A DNA stretch of 64,000 nt from Microbulbifer elongatus. Lineage in GTDB: Bacteria > Pseudomonadota > Gammaproteobacteria > Pseudomonadales > Cellvibrionaceae. The stretch's first letter is position 1, and each line of letters opens with the position of its first letter. The translations under genes were made by a program, and so were the position numbers. The stretch is taken from the NCBI RefSeq assembly GCF_020524885.1, contig NZ_JAIVKJ010000002.1:744001-808000 (forward strand). Reading direction: 5' to 3'. A model generated the notes under the pieces. It was not told the DNA's origin. It searched no databases and saw only the letters and a list, made by a program, of their open reading frames with translations. Below are positions 54,521 through 63,781 of the stretch, piece by piece.

Positions 54521-56356
54521 TCAGTCGATTTCTCGCACTGCGCCCCTGTCTGCGCTGGTGGCGAGCAAGGCGTATGCCTTCAGGGCCCGGCTCACTTTGC
54601 GCGGACGCTGTTTGATCGGCTTCCAGCTGGTCACACCTTTTGCATCCATCGCTTCACGGCGGCGCTGCAGCTCGGCCTCTGGAACATCGATCTCGATCAG
54701 GCGCTTCGGAATATCGATGCGCACCAGATCGCCATCCTGTACCAGCGCGATATTGCCACCCCCTGCCGCTTCTGGTGATACATGTCCGATGGACAGGCCC
54801 GAGGTCCCGCCAGAGAAGCGGCCATCGGTAATCAGGGCGCAGGATTTACCCAGGCCCTTTGATTTCAGGTAGCTGGTCGGATAAAGCATCTCCTGCATAC
54901 CCGGGCCACCTTTGGGGCCCTCGTAGCGCACGATCACCGCCTCGCCTTCTTTCACCTTGCCTTCCAGAATGTGGGCGACCGCGTCTTCCTGACTTTCGAC
55001 GATGTGTGCCGGTCCTTCAAAATGCCACAGCTCCTCTTCCACCCCAGAGGTCTTTACCACGCAGCCGTTGGGCGCAAGGTTGCCAAACAGCACTGCGAGG
55101 CCGCCCTCGGCGGAATAGGCGTGTTCTACCGAGCGGATACAGCCCTGCTCGCGATCACCGTCCAGGTTGTTCCAGCGGCATTCCTGGCTAAACGCCTGCT
55201 GGGTAGGGATACCGGCGGGACCCGCACGGAAGAACTTGTGTACATCTGGATCGTCGGTGCGGCGGATATCCCACTGCTCCAGTGCTTCCCTGAAGGAGCT
55301 ACTGTGTACCGTCGGCAGGCTGGCATCCAGCAAGCCACCGGCTTCCAGCTCGCCGAGAATCGACATTACACCACCGGCGCGGTGCACATCTTCGATATGG
55401 TACTTCTGTGTATTCGGCGCCACTTTACACAGCTGCGGAATCTTGCGCGAAAGCCGGTCGATATCCGCGAGGGTGAAGTCCACTTCGCCTTCCTGGGCTG
55501 CAGCAAGCAGGTGCAGGATGGTGTTGGTGGAACCGCCCATGGCGATATCCAGTGCCATGGCATTACTGAAGGCGGCGCGGTTGGCAATGTTTCGCGGCAG
55601 TGCGGATTCGTCGTCTTCCTCGTAGTACCGTTTGGCCAGCGCCACGATCTCGCGACCGGCCCGCAAAAATAATTGTTCGCGGTCCGCGTGGGTGGCGAGC
55701 ATGGTCCCGTTGCCGGGCAGGGACAGGCCCAGGGCCTCGGTCAGGCAATTCATGGAGTTGGCGGTAAACATTCCCGAGCAGGAGCCGCAGGTAGGGCACG
55801 CGGAACGCTCGTATTCGGCCACCTGCTCGTCGCTGGCGTCATCGGTGGCAGCAATGACCATGGCATCCACCAGGTCCAGCTTGTGGTCCGCGAGCTTGGT
55901 CTTGCCGGCCTCCATGGGGCCGCCGGAAACAAAGATCACCGGGATGTTGAGGCGCAGTGCCGCCATTAGCATTCCGGGAGTGATCTTGTCGCAGTTGGAA
56001 ATACACACCAGCGCATCGGCGCAGTGGGCGTTCACCATGTACTCCACAGAGTCAGCAATGATCTCGCGGCTGGGCAGGCTGTAGAGCATGCCGTCGTGGC
56101 CCATGGCGATGCCGTCATCCACGGCGATGGTGTTGAACTCCTTGGCCACGCCGCCGGCCTTCTCGATCTCCCGTGCGACCAGCTGACCCATATCCTTCAG
56201 GTGCACGTGCCCGGGCACGAACTGAGTAAAGGAGTTGGCCACGGCGATAATCGGCTTGTGGAAATCTTCATCCTTCATGCCAGTGGCGCGCCACAGGGCG
56301 CGGGCGCCGGCCATATTGCGGCCAGCGGTGGAAGTGCGAGAGCGATACTGAGGCAT
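54521..56356 (-). CDS. ilvD: Dihydroxy-acid dehydratase
   Basis: A 611-aa Fe-S enzyme that dehydrates 2,3-dihydroxy-isovalerate and -methylvalerate in valine/isoleucine synthesis. Cluster Cys residues lie in [13 protein letters not shown] and [20 protein letters not shown]-terminal [22 protein letters not shown] and C-terminal [28 protein letters not shown] are family hallmarks. ATG 56356 is preferred to longer starts because [10 protein letters not shown] is the conserved N-terminus. Confidence 0.96.
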   Translation of the reverse strand: MPQYRSRTSTAGRNMAGARALWRATGMKDEDFHKPIIAVANSFTQFVPGHVHLKDMGQLVAREIEKAGGVAKEFNTIAVDDGIAMGHDGMLYSLPSREIIADSVEYMVNAHCADALVCISNCDKITPGMLMAALRLNIPVIFVSGGPMEAGKTKLADHKLDLVDAMVIAATDDASDEQVAEYERSACPTCGSCSGMFTANSMNCLTEALGLSLPGNGTMLATHADREQLFLRAGREIVALAKRYYEEDDESALPRNIANRAAFSNAMALDIAMGGSTNTILHLLAAAQEGEVDFTLADIDRLSRKIPQLCKVAPNTQKYHIEDVHRAGGVMSILGELEAGGLLDASLPTVHSSSFREALEQWDIRRTDDPDVHKFFRAGPAGIPTQQAFSQECRWNNLDGDREQGCIRSVEHAYSAEGGLAVLFGNLAPNGCVVKTSGVEEELWHFEGPAHIVESQEDAVAHILEGKVKEGEAVIVRYEGPKGGPGMQEMLYPTSYLKSKGLGKSCALITDGRFSGGTSGLSIGHVSPEAAGGGNIALVQDGDLVRIDIPKRLIEIDVPEAELQRRREAMDAKGVTSWKPIKQRPRKVSRALKAYALLATSADRGAVREID

Positions 56357-56538
56357 AGCGGTTCTTAAAACGTGATTCAGAAAATGGTGGTGTGCCCGAG
56401 GTTGGGGCGGGGCAGAGACATGCCCGGGAGCGCAACAGGTTAGCAAAATGGAAACACTATTGCGCGGCTGGCTGGAATAGCTGGATTTGCCGCAAGACCT
56501 ATCCGTCATGCGACAGATTTATCGCAAGGCCATTGCGC

Positions 56539-57843
56539 TTAAAGTGGTTTGCGTAAAACGCGGGAATTGCGCTGAATGTTGTACAGCGACTTGCGGCTGG
56601 TAGGTAGCGAAGAAACATCCACTTGAGTAAAGCCTCGCTCGATAAACCAGTGCTCGGTCTGGGTAGTGAGTACGTAAATTTCGGATAGATCCAGCGCCCT
56701 TGCCTGCCGCTCCAGGTGCTGTAGCAGCTTGGCCCCGCGGCCGCCGCCGCGAAACTCCGGATGTATCGCGACACAGGCAACTTCCGCGGCGATCGTATCG
56801 CCCTGATCGTCGAGAATCGGGTAGAGCGCAGCACAGGCCACCGGCGTCCCGTCCACCTCCACCAGCGTGAAATGATCGATTTCCGACTCCAGTTTTTCCC
56901 GCGAGCGGCGCACCAGGATGCCCTGTTTTTCCAATGGCCGGATAAGTCCGAGAATCCCGCCCACATCGGTGATGCGCGCCCGCCGAATGACCTCGTAACT
57001 ATCCCGGTAGATCATGGTGCCGACACCTTCACGGCTCAGCAGCTCCTGCAGCAATGCGCCGTTGTCGGCGTAGCTGAGCAAGTGAACGCGCTGGGTGCCA
57101 GCGCTACACGCGTTGATGGCGCAAGCGAGTGTTTCACTGTCCACAGTATCGGCGATGTCTTCGGCCTGATGAATGCTCAGGTCGTAAACCGGCTGGCCTT
57201 TTACTTCGAGCTGTGGAAGATCGCGAAACAGAATCAGCTTTTCTGCCTTTAGTGCCTTGGCCGCTTCCGCGGCGAGATCGAGGTAATTCAGATTGAACAG
57301 CTCGCCGGTTAGCGACGTGCCGAAGGGGGACAGCAGCACCAGTGAGTTCTCTTCCAGTGCACGGCTAATAGCCTGTACTTCCATCCGCCGCACCTGTCCG
57401 GTCCAGCGCATATCGGTGCCGTCAATAATGCCTACCGGGCGCGCGGTAACAAAGTTGCCGGAAACCACTTTTAAAGCGGAGCGCGCCATCGGCGAATCTG
57501 GCAGCCCCTGGGAGAAGGCGGCCTCAATTTCAAACCTTAGCTTGCCCGTCGCGGCCTTGATCACTTCCAGGGTTTCACGGTCGGTAACACGGGTATTGCC
57601 ATGAAAGTGGCTTTCAATACCTGCATTCAGAAGAGCGCGATTTACCTGCGCGCGCGCCCCGTGCACCAGCACCAGTTTGACCCCGAGGCTGATCAGCAGT
57701 GCCAGGTCGTGGACCAGGTTGCGAAAGTTTTCATGCTCAAAACCTTCCCCGGGAATCGCAACCACCAGCGTTCGCCCACGCAGATCATTGATGTAGGGCG
57801 CGGCGTTTCGGAACCAGTTAAGGGTGGCGGTTTCTGTATTCAC
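56539..57843 (-). CDS. argA: N-acetylglutamate synthase
   Basis: A 434-aa enzyme for the first step of arginine synthesis. Residues 1-285 are an amino-acid-kinase fold (VVAIPGEGFEHENFRNLVHD, VKLVLVHGARAQVNRAL), and about 290-434 a GNAT acetyltransferase domain (VACVAIHPEFRGGGRGAKLLQHLE). GTG 57843 is preferred as the start because the ArgA N-terminus (WFRNAAPYINDLRG) follows it; a TTG 39 bp upstream is possible. argE lies upstream on the same strand beyond the inverted-repeat element. Confidence 0.95.
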   Translation of the reverse strand: MNTETATLNWFRNAAPYINDLRGRTLVVAIPGEGFEHENFRNLVHDLALLISLGVKLVLVHGARAQVNRALLNAGIESHFHGNTRVTDRETLEVIKAATGKLRFEIEAAFSQGLPDSPMARSALKVVSGNFVTARPVGIIDGTDMRWTGQVRRMEVQAISRALEENSLVLLSPFGTSLTGELFNLNYLDLAAEAAKALKAEKLILFRDLPQLEVKGQPVYDLSIHQAEDIADTVDSETLACAINACSAGTQRVHLLSYADNGALLQELLSREGVGTMIYRDSYEVIRRARITDVGGILGLIRPLEKQGILVRRSREKLESEIDHFTLVEVDGTPVACAALYPILDDQGDTIAAEVACVAIHPEFRGGGRGAKLLQHLERQARALDLSEIYVLTTQTEHWFIERGFTQVDVSSLPTSRKSLYNIQRNSRVLRKPL

Positions 57844-57938
57844 GGTTTTAGCATTCAAAAGATGAATCGGAAGTTGGCACAATATACCGTATTTTCTGCG
57901 GATTAAATGGCCGACTTTAACTTAGCCTTGGCCAGCTT

Positions 57939-58059
57939 GGTGGCGGTGCCGCTACCGGGTGCGCTTTTGCGAGACACGCCGTGAACCCATCCATGGGGGC
58001 TCGGCTGCGGCCGTCTTGGCCGCAGACGGTCTCGCAAAAGCGCACCCGGTATCGCCACC
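57939..58059. repeat. 121-bp inverted-repeat element
   Basis: Perfect 23-bp arms (57953-57975 and 58029-58051: TACCGGGTGCGCTTTTGCGA and its complement) are flanked by outer arms GGTGGCG (57939-57945) and CGCCACC (58053-58059), separated from the inner arms by 7 and 1 nt. Inside is an 8-bp hairpin CTGCGGCC-GTCTT-GGCCGCAG (58005-58025) and the stretch CCCATCCATGGGGGC. No coding signals. It sits between argA and argE. This nested shape suggests a mobile REP/MITE-like element; no second copy was seen in the window. Confidence 0.8.
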
Positions 58060-58082
58060 TTCTCTCGACCAGCAGTGCCTTG

Positions 58083-59237
58083 TTAAAGGCAAAACCTCCC
58101 AATCATTCCTTTCAGTATCTCTACCATCGGATCAATCCGTTCCAGTCCGAGATATTCATCCGGCTGGTGCGCCTGATCGATATCCCCGGGTCCAAGCACG
58201 ATGGTCTGCATCCCAAGCTTTTGCAGAAAGGGTGCCTCAGTGGCGAAAGCGACGCTCTCGGCGCTGTGCCCGGTAAGTTTTTCCGCCGCCTGCACCAGAT
58301 CCGATTGTGCCGGCTCTTCGAACGCTTCGACACCGCCAATCAGGGAATCCATTTCCAGCTGAATCTTCTCGCCGCTGACCACATTTTTCAGCCTCTGGTG
58401 CAGCTCGCCGCGCAGCGCGTCCATTGGCATACCGGGTAACGGTCGCAGATCAAATTGAAGTTCTGTGTGTCCGCAAATGCGGTTGGGGTTGTCCCCGCCA
58501 TGGATGCAGCCGAGGTTCAGGGTGGGGACCTCAACAGCGAATCCCGGGTTTTTGTAGCGCTCTTGCCATTCAGTGCGCAGCTTCAGAATTTCTGACATCG
58601 CCGTGTGCATCGCTTCCAGAGCGCTGGCACCGTAGGCCGGGTTCGAGGAGTGTCCGGCCTGGCCGGTGATGCGCAAGCGCTCCATCATCATGCCCTTGTG
58701 CATACGAATTGGCTTGAGTCCGGTGGGCTCGCCGATGATTGCGTAGCGTGCTTTGGGCAGGCCGGCCTTGACCAGCGCGCGGGCGCCAGACATGGAGGTT
58801 TCCTCATCGGCGGTGGCGAGGATGATCAGCGGTTGCTGCAAGGGCTTGCCGGCAAAGGCCTTGGCGGCCTCGATGGCCAGCGGGAAAAAGCCCTTCATGT
58901 CAGTACTGCCAAGACCATAGAAACGGTTGTCGCGTTCACTGAGCTTGAACGGGTCCGATTTCCAGCGGTCGTCGTCATAGGGCACGGTGTCGGTATGTCC
59001 GGCCAACACCAGTCCGCCGTCGCCCTGGCCCAGAGTGGCGATCAGGTTGGCTTTATTGGGGTGGCCCTCGATGGGCATGATCTGGATGTTGAAACCTAGG
59101 GTTTCCAGCCACGCGGCGAGCAGGTCAATCACACCGCGATTGCCCATATCCAGTTTGGGGTTGGTGGCGCTGACACTTGGGCTGGCCACCAGTTGTTGCA
59201 GTTGGCTCTGCAGGTCGGGCAGCGCGCGGATGCTCAT
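58083..59237 (-). CDS. argE: Acetylornithine deacetylase
   Basis: A 384-aa M20-family metallohydrolase, close to E. coli ArgE (383). Metal ligands are visible: LAGHTDTVPYDD, GSTDMKGFFPLA, the catalytic Glu pair in ATADEETSMSG and the His near LGPGDIDQAHQPDEY. It releases ornithine from N-acetylornithine. ATG 59237 has AAAGGAAAACAGA upstream. argE shares strand with argA. Confidence 0.94.
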   Translation of the reverse strand: MSIRALPDLQSQLQQLVASPSVSATNPKLDMGNRGVIDLLAAWLETLGFNIQIMPIEGHPNKANLIATLGQGDGGLVLAGHTDTVPYDDDRWKSDPFKLSERDNRFYGLGSTDMKGFFPLAIEAAKAFAGKPLQQPLIILATADEETSMSGARALVKAGLPKARYAIIGEPTGLKPIRMHKGMMMERLRITGQAGHSSNPAYGASALEAMHTAMSEILKLRTEWQERYKNPGFAVEVPTLNLGCIHGGDNPNRICGHTELQFDLRPLPGMPMDALRGELHQRLKNVVSGEKIQLEMDSLIGGVEAFEEPAQSDLVQAAEKLTGHSAESVAFATEAPFLQKLGMQTIVLGPGDIDQAHQPDEYLGLERIDPMVEILKGMIGRFCL

Positions 59238-59259
59238 TTCTGTTTTCCTTTCGACAGGG

Positions 59260-60123
59260 TCAATTCCGTCTGTGTTTGTTGTGCCACTCACTGAGTAGCA
59301 CCGCGGCGACGATTACAATGCCACCAACGGTGAGCCTTACCAGATCGGCATCGCGATTCCAGAGTAACAGGTTTACCAGCAGCCCGGCGGGAATCAAAGC
59401 GTTGTTCATGGCTGCCAGGGTGCCGGGAGAAACCTGCGTGGCGCCTTTGTTCCACAGAAAATAGCCCAGCCCGGATGCAACCGCCCCCAGCCACAGCAAT
59501 ATACCCCATTGGAGGTTGCTACTGGGGTACTGAGGATTGCCTAGTATGAGCCAGGCCATGGTGGCCACGATACTGGCGCCGATAAAAAACCAGCCAAAGG
59601 TTTGGCGGGGCGGCAGCCTTGTCCCGCGCTTTGTTTCAGATTGCATAAACTGCTTGTAGGCGACCTGCCCGGTAGCGAAGCACAGGTTGGCACCTTGTAC
59701 CACGAGAAACCCTGTCCAGTAGCTGCCGCTGAGATTGTCCCAGCGGATGATGGCGGCGCCCAGTACCGCTATCGCGGCAATCAGCAGGTTCCATGGCGAA
59801 AAACTGCGCGCCAGAAGGTCGTAGATCAGAGCGATATAGACCGGAGTGAAGATGGTAAACAGTAATACCTCGGGCACGCTGAGCAGCAGAAAGGACTGGT
59901 AATAGAACAGGTACATCAGGCCCAGCTGCACGGCGCCAATGGCCATGAGTGTTGCAGCAGTACGCGGCGGGGTGCGCCAGTTCAGGAAGGGCAGGAACAC
60001 ACCGGTGGCGAGCACTACCCGGGTGAGGACAGAGAAATAACTGTCTACCTGCCCGGCGAGATAGACGCCGATCAGACTGAAAGAAAAGGCCCACAGCAGG
60101 GTAACGAGGATCAATAAAAACAT
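59260..60123 (-). CDS. EamA-family (DMT) transporter
   Basis: A 287-aa inner-membrane protein with ten helices in two EamA repeats (LLILVTLLWAFSFSLIGVYL; LLWLGAVASGLGYFLWNKGA). DMT permeases export or import amino acids, metabolites or vitamins; the substrate is not evident. Its stop is 22 bp upstream of the argE start on the same strand, so the two may be co-transcribed. Its start faces that of the DUF6314-like gene, with only a few bases between. Confidence 0.88.
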   Translation of the reverse strand: MFLLILVTLLWAFSFSLIGVYLAGQVDSYFSVLTRVVLATGVFLPFLNWRTPPRTAATLMAIGAVQLGLMYLFYYQSFLLLSVPEVLLFTIFTPVYIALIYDLLARSFSPWNLLIAAIAVLGAAIIRWDNLSGSYWTGFLVVQGANLCFATGQVAYKQFMQSETKRGTRLPPRQTFGWFFIGASIVATMAWLILGNPQYPSSNLQWGILLWLGAVASGLGYFLWNKGATQVSPGTLAAMNNALIPAGLLVNLLLWNRDADLVRLTVGGIVIVAAVLLSEWHNKHRRN

Positions 60124-60141
60124 GGGTTGGGTATTTTATTC

Positions 60142-60612
60142 GTGACGGTAAATGCTGATTACAAATCCCTCGCGGCATTAGCGCAACTGTGTGAGCGGCT
60201 AAAGAAGGTGCGGGCATTCAGTTTCAACGCCAGCAATGGCCCCGGTTCAAAAACCAACTGGCGTGGGCATGGGCGCGGTGACGTGGAGGTTACGAGCTAT
60301 GGTGCGCATATTCTGTTTGCAGAGCAGGCGCAGTTTACCGACGGGGATGGCCACAAGATCGCTTTGCAAAACACCTACCGCTGGACCCGCTGTGTCGACT
60401 TTGTGCGCCTGGAACATTTGCGCCGGGAGGAGCCGGTGCTGCTGTTCAACCTGGTCCCCATAACCAACCAAGGCTTCCGCCACCAGTCTCCGCATTTGTG
60501 TGGCGAGGATACCTACACCGCGGATCTTATTCTGCACCCGGACGAGATTGAATTGATCTGGCAGATTCACGGCCCGCGGAAGGATGAGAGGCTGCATTAC
60601 CATTATTGGTAG
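60142..60612 (+). CDS. DUF6314-like protein
   Basis: A 156-aa (161 from TTG 60127) soluble protein. The pattern FNASNGPGSKTNWRGHGRGDVEV, HLCGEDTYTADLIL and WQIHGPRKDERLHYHYW resembles DUF6314, a beta-rich lipocalin-like family with a conserved C-terminal GPRKD. GTG 60142 or TTG 60127 are possible starts; neither has a strong SD. Function unknown. Confidence 0.72.
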   Translation: MTVNADYKSLAALAQLCERLKKVRAFSFNASNGPGSKTNWRGHGRGDVEVTSYGAHILFAEQAQFTDGDGHKIALQNTYRWTRCVDFVRLEHLRREEPVLLFNLVPITNQGFRHQSPHLCGEDTYTADLILHPDEIELIWQIHGPRKDERLHYHYW

Positions 60613-60677
60613 GAATTACAGGAACTTCATTGTGGGTTGAGTGGCGGTACCGGCAACTTCGCGGCGACTTTTGATTT

Positions 60678-61484
60678 CTATTTTTCCTTCAGGCTGATCT
60701 GCCCACGGAGATAAGTTACGGCTTTCCCCCGCATAATCACCCGCTTCCCGCGTAACTCGCAATCCAGCTCACCACCGCGCGGTGAAATCTGTTTCGCTCT
60801 GAGCGCAGTTTTGTCCAGTCGATCCGCCCAAAAGGGTACCAGGCGCGTGTGCGCAGAACCGGTCACCGGATCTTCATCGATGCCAATGGCTGGAGCGAAG
60901 AAACGGCTGACGAAGTCACAGTCGAAGCCCTCGCCCGGTGCTGTACAGATAACCCCCTTGTACGGGAGGTTGGCCACGGCTCGCATATCGGGGTCTAAAC
61001 TGGCAACCGCTTCCGCGGATGCTAATTCCACCAGCAGCTGGTCATCGGAACCGGCAACTTCCATGGCCGACAGCGGTGCGGCGCCGAGGGCATCGGTGTA
61101 TTCCTGGCCCAGCCCGACAGGCTGGTTGACCTGGGCCGGAAAGTCGAGGGCCAGCAGCTCGCCCTTACGGCGCACGATCAGCTCACCACTGCGGGTGAAG
61201 AAGTGTATTTCGTCGTCGGTAAAGCCCAGCTCGGTCCATAGTAGGTGGGCGGTGACGAGGGTGGCGTGGCCGCAAAGGGGCACTTCTTCGCCGGGGGTGA
61301 ACCAGCGCAGCTCGAAACCGTTGCCGGAGGGCACGGTGAAGGCGGTTTCGGCGAGGTTGTTCTCGGCGGCGATCTGTTGCATCAGGCGGTCGTCGAGCCA
61401 GCGGGTCAGTGGTACATAGGCGGCTGGGTTGCCTTTGAAGAGTTCTGAGGTGAAGGCGTCGGCCTGGTAGATGGGCAGTTGCAT
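60678..61484 (-). CDS. PhzF-family isomerase/epimerase-like protein
   Basis: A 268-aa protein with the PhzF fold: YQADAFTSELFKGNPAAYVP, catalytic Glu46 in NNLAETAFTV, PLCGHATLVTAHLL and the C-terminal SRFFAPAIGIDEDPVTGSAH. PhzF itself works in phenazine synthesis, but no phenazine genes are nearby; most homologues (YddE type) have unknown substrates. ATG 61484 begins the conserved N-terminus; ATG 61496 is an alternative. Confidence 0.9.
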   Translation of the reverse strand: MQLPIYQADAFTSELFKGNPAAYVPLTRWLDDRLMQQIAAENNLAETAFTVPSGNGFELRWFTPGEEVPLCGHATLVTAHLLWTELGFTDDEIHFFTRSGELIVRRKGELLALDFPAQVNQPVGLGQEYTDALGAAPLSAMEVAGSDDQLLVELASAEAVASLDPDMRAVANLPYKGVICTAPGEGFDCDFVSRFFAPAIGIDEDPVTGSAHTRLVPFWADRLDKTALRAKQISPRGGELDCELRGKRVIMRGKAVTYLRGQISLKEK

Positions 61485-61522
61485 AGATCGTTGCATGGAG
61501 GGGCCTTCTTACATTGCCAGCA

Positions 61523-61557
61523 CAAAAAAAGGGAGAGCCAAATGGCTCTCCCTTTTT
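61523..61557. terminator. Bidirectional intrinsic terminator
   Basis: AAAAGGGAGAGCCA, loop AA, TGGCTCTCCCTTTT. Located upstream of the PhzF gene and 56 bp past the pit stop, so it serves pit on the minus strand. Confidence 0.85.
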
Positions 61558-61612
61558 ATCAAGTGCGGCGGGTAAATTCTATTACCCGCCGGCTTTTAAC
61601 CACGAGTGGTTA

Positions 61613-62887
61613 TCAGCCGAACATGCCCTTGAAGAAGAAGAAAAACAGGATTGCCAGGCCGGCGCCTGCAGGCAGGGTGACAATCCAGGACGCGGCGATG
61701 GTGGTGATCATGCGCAGGTTGAGTGCGCCGATACCGCGGGCCAGGCCAACCCCGAGCACCGCACCCACCAGGGTGTGGGTGGTGGAGATTGGCAGACCGG
61801 TGCCGGAGGCAAGTACCACGGTAGCGGCGGCGCCCAGCTCGGCGGCGAAGCCGCGGCTCGGGGTCAGCTCGGTAATTTTGCGGCCGATGGTGGCCATTAC
61901 CTTGAAGCCGTATGTGGCGAGGCCCACAACGATACCAGCACCACCCAGCAGCAGGATCCACGACGGCATCACAGCCTTGGCGGTTACCGCGCCCTGTTGC
62001 ACGGTATTCACGACCGCAGCCAGCGGGCCGACCGCGTTGGCCACATCATTGGAGCCGTGGGCGAAGGCCATGGCACAGGCGGTGAATATCATCAGGATGG
62101 CGAACACGCGCTCCACGTTAGCGAAGCGGTTGTCCTTCTCCATGGCCGGGTCACGCTTGATGCGCTTCAGCAGAACGATACCGAGTCCCATCACGACCAG
62201 GCCCATTGCGCCAGCAATCAGCGCGTCCTGCCAGAAAGACAGGGAGATGCCGGCGTCTTTGAATACGTGCTTGAGGCCCTTGGTAAGGGTCACCATGGAA
62301 ATCATCCAGCCCACGGCAAACATATAGAAGGGGATGTAGCGTTTGGCGTTGGTAAATGGATCTTCGGTGTTGAGGATCAGTCGTTGCACGCTTCGGAACA
62401 GCAGGAAGGAAATGGTTCCGGCGAGCACCGGCGACACCACCCAACTGGCGACGATGCTGGCTACCTTGCCCCAGGCCACGGCATCCACGGAAATACCCAC
62501 CGCCGAGAAACCGACGATGGCGCCGACAATGGAGTGGGTGGTCGAGACCGGCCAGCCCAGGATACTCGCGATCAGCAGCCAGGTACCTGCCGCCAGCAGG
62601 GCCGACAGCATGCCGTATACCAGCAGTTCGGGTGCATCGTTGAACAGATCCGGGGCAATGATGCCCTTGCGGATCGTGGAGGTCACTTCGCCACCGGCGA
62701 GGTAGGCGCCGGCGAACTCGAAGATCATGGCGATAATAATCGCCTGTTTGATAGTCAGCGCGCGGGAGCCAACGGACGTGCCCATGGCATTGGCCACGTC
62801 GTTGGCGCCCACACCCCAGGCCATAAAGAATCCAAATACGCAGGCCAGAATCAGAAAGATATGGCCGTACTGAGCAATGATTTCCAC
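61613..62887 (-). CDS. pit: PiT-family inorganic phosphate transporter
   Basis: A 424-aa low-affinity phosphate permease with the duplicated PiT signatures WGVGANDVANAMGTSVGSRA near residue 25 and HGSNDVANAVGPLAAV in the second half. About ten helices. It follows its DUF47 partner gene by 15 bp on the same strand; pit-DUF47 pairs are common. Confidence 0.94.
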   Translation of the reverse strand: MEIIAQYGHIFLILACVFGFFMAWGVGANDVANAMGTSVGSRALTIKQAIIIAMIFEFAGAYLAGGEVTSTIRKGIIAPDLFNDAPELLVYGMLSALLAAGTWLLIASILGWPVSTTHSIVGAIVGFSAVGISVDAVAWGKVASIVASWVVSPVLAGTISFLLFRSVQRLILNTEDPFTNAKRYIPFYMFAVGWMISMVTLTKGLKHVFKDAGISLSFWQDALIAGAMGLVVMGLGIVLLKRIKRDPAMEKDNRFANVERVFAILMIFTACAMAFAHGSNDVANAVGPLAAVVNTVQQGAVTAKAVMPSWILLLGGAGIVVGLATYGFKVMATIGRKITELTPSRGFAAELGAAATVVLASGTGLPISTTHTLVGAVLGVGLARGIGALNLRMITTIAASWIVTLPAGAGLAILFFFFFKGMFG

Positions 62888-62902
62888 GTTTTCTCTCCCC
62901 GT

Positions 62903-63580
62903 TTATCGCGCTAGCAACAGCTGCAATCGGTTGCCCACGCCGTGGGCCTCATCCGCCAGGTCGCCCACCCACTCGATGACGCGGTACAGGAAAATCACGT
63001 CTACCGGTGGCAGGTCTTTTTCTAATTTGAACAGTGCGGCGCGCACTTGCACTTCCAGCTTGTCGGACTTGCGCTCAAGATCGTCAAGTTCTTCGGTCAT
63101 GCGGCGGGTAATATCCACTTCGCGCCCGGCGAAGCCGGATTCCAGCAGCTCGTCCAGCTCGTTGATGGCTTTCAGCGCCTGGGCAGAGGCAGCAACCGCG
63201 CTCTCCACAAAGGTGGCCATCATGGCGTGCATTGACTCCGGGATCTGCATCTGGCGGCCGATGGCAAGGCCGGCGATATCCTGGGCAGTGTTGGCCACCT
63301 TGTCCTGTACGTGCAGCAGTTCCAGCAGGTCGGTGCGGGAGACTGGCATAAACAGGCTGTCCGGCAGGTGCAGGCGCAGGTCTTTCTTGATGTCGTCAGC
63401 ACGGTTCTCACTGGCGGAGATTCGTTGCTGGACCTTGGTGGCAGTGCTGTAGTCGCTCTTCATGAGAGCTTCAAAGAAGGGCACCAGATCCGCTGACGCC
63501 TCGTGGGCAGTCGCCATGTGCTCCTTGATCGGCTTGATCGGCGAGCGGCCGAACAGGTTGGCGATATTGGAGAGGGGCAT
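62903..63580 (-). CDS. DUF47 / TIGR00153 phosphate-transport accessory protein
   Basis: A 225-aa helical PhoU-like protein: PIKEHMATAHEASADLVPFF, ENRADDIKKDLRLHLPDSLF, LLELLHVQDKVANTAQDIAG and YRVIEWVGDLADEAHGVGNR. Proteins of this family are encoded with PiT transporters and are thought to regulate phosphate uptake. ATG 63580 follows AAAAAGGAACAG. Together with pit it forms a two-gene operon. Confidence 0.93.
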   Translation of the reverse strand: MPLSNIANLFGRSPIKPIKEHMATAHEASADLVPFFEALMKSDYSTATKVQQRISASENRADDIKKDLRLHLPDSLFMPVSRTDLLELLHVQDKVANTAQDIAGLAIGRQMQIPESMHAMMATFVESAVAASAQALKAINELDELLESGFAGREVDITRRMTEELDDLERKSDKLEVQVRAALFKLEKDLPPVDVIFLYRVIEWVGDLADEAHGVGNRLQLLLAR

Positions 63581-63781
63581 GGTCTGTTCCTTTTTCCGGT
63601 CCTGACAGTTGGATGAAAAGCCACCGGGGTGGCCGATTTGGGCGGCATGGTACCCCAACATGTGCGCAGGTCACAGTGACGTGATGGTTTCGCTAACATC
63701 TGAGCTAACCGGTGCACTGTTGTGGCTCGTCATAAGAGCTACAATGCGCCTTCACAATAAAGCGTAGACGGGTGACAGGGT

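Noticed and set aside
57901-58082. The dyad element as an ordinary argE terminator
   Set aside because: The arms enclose about 50 nt with an independent inner hairpin and there is no T-run on the minus strand, so it is not a standard terminator.
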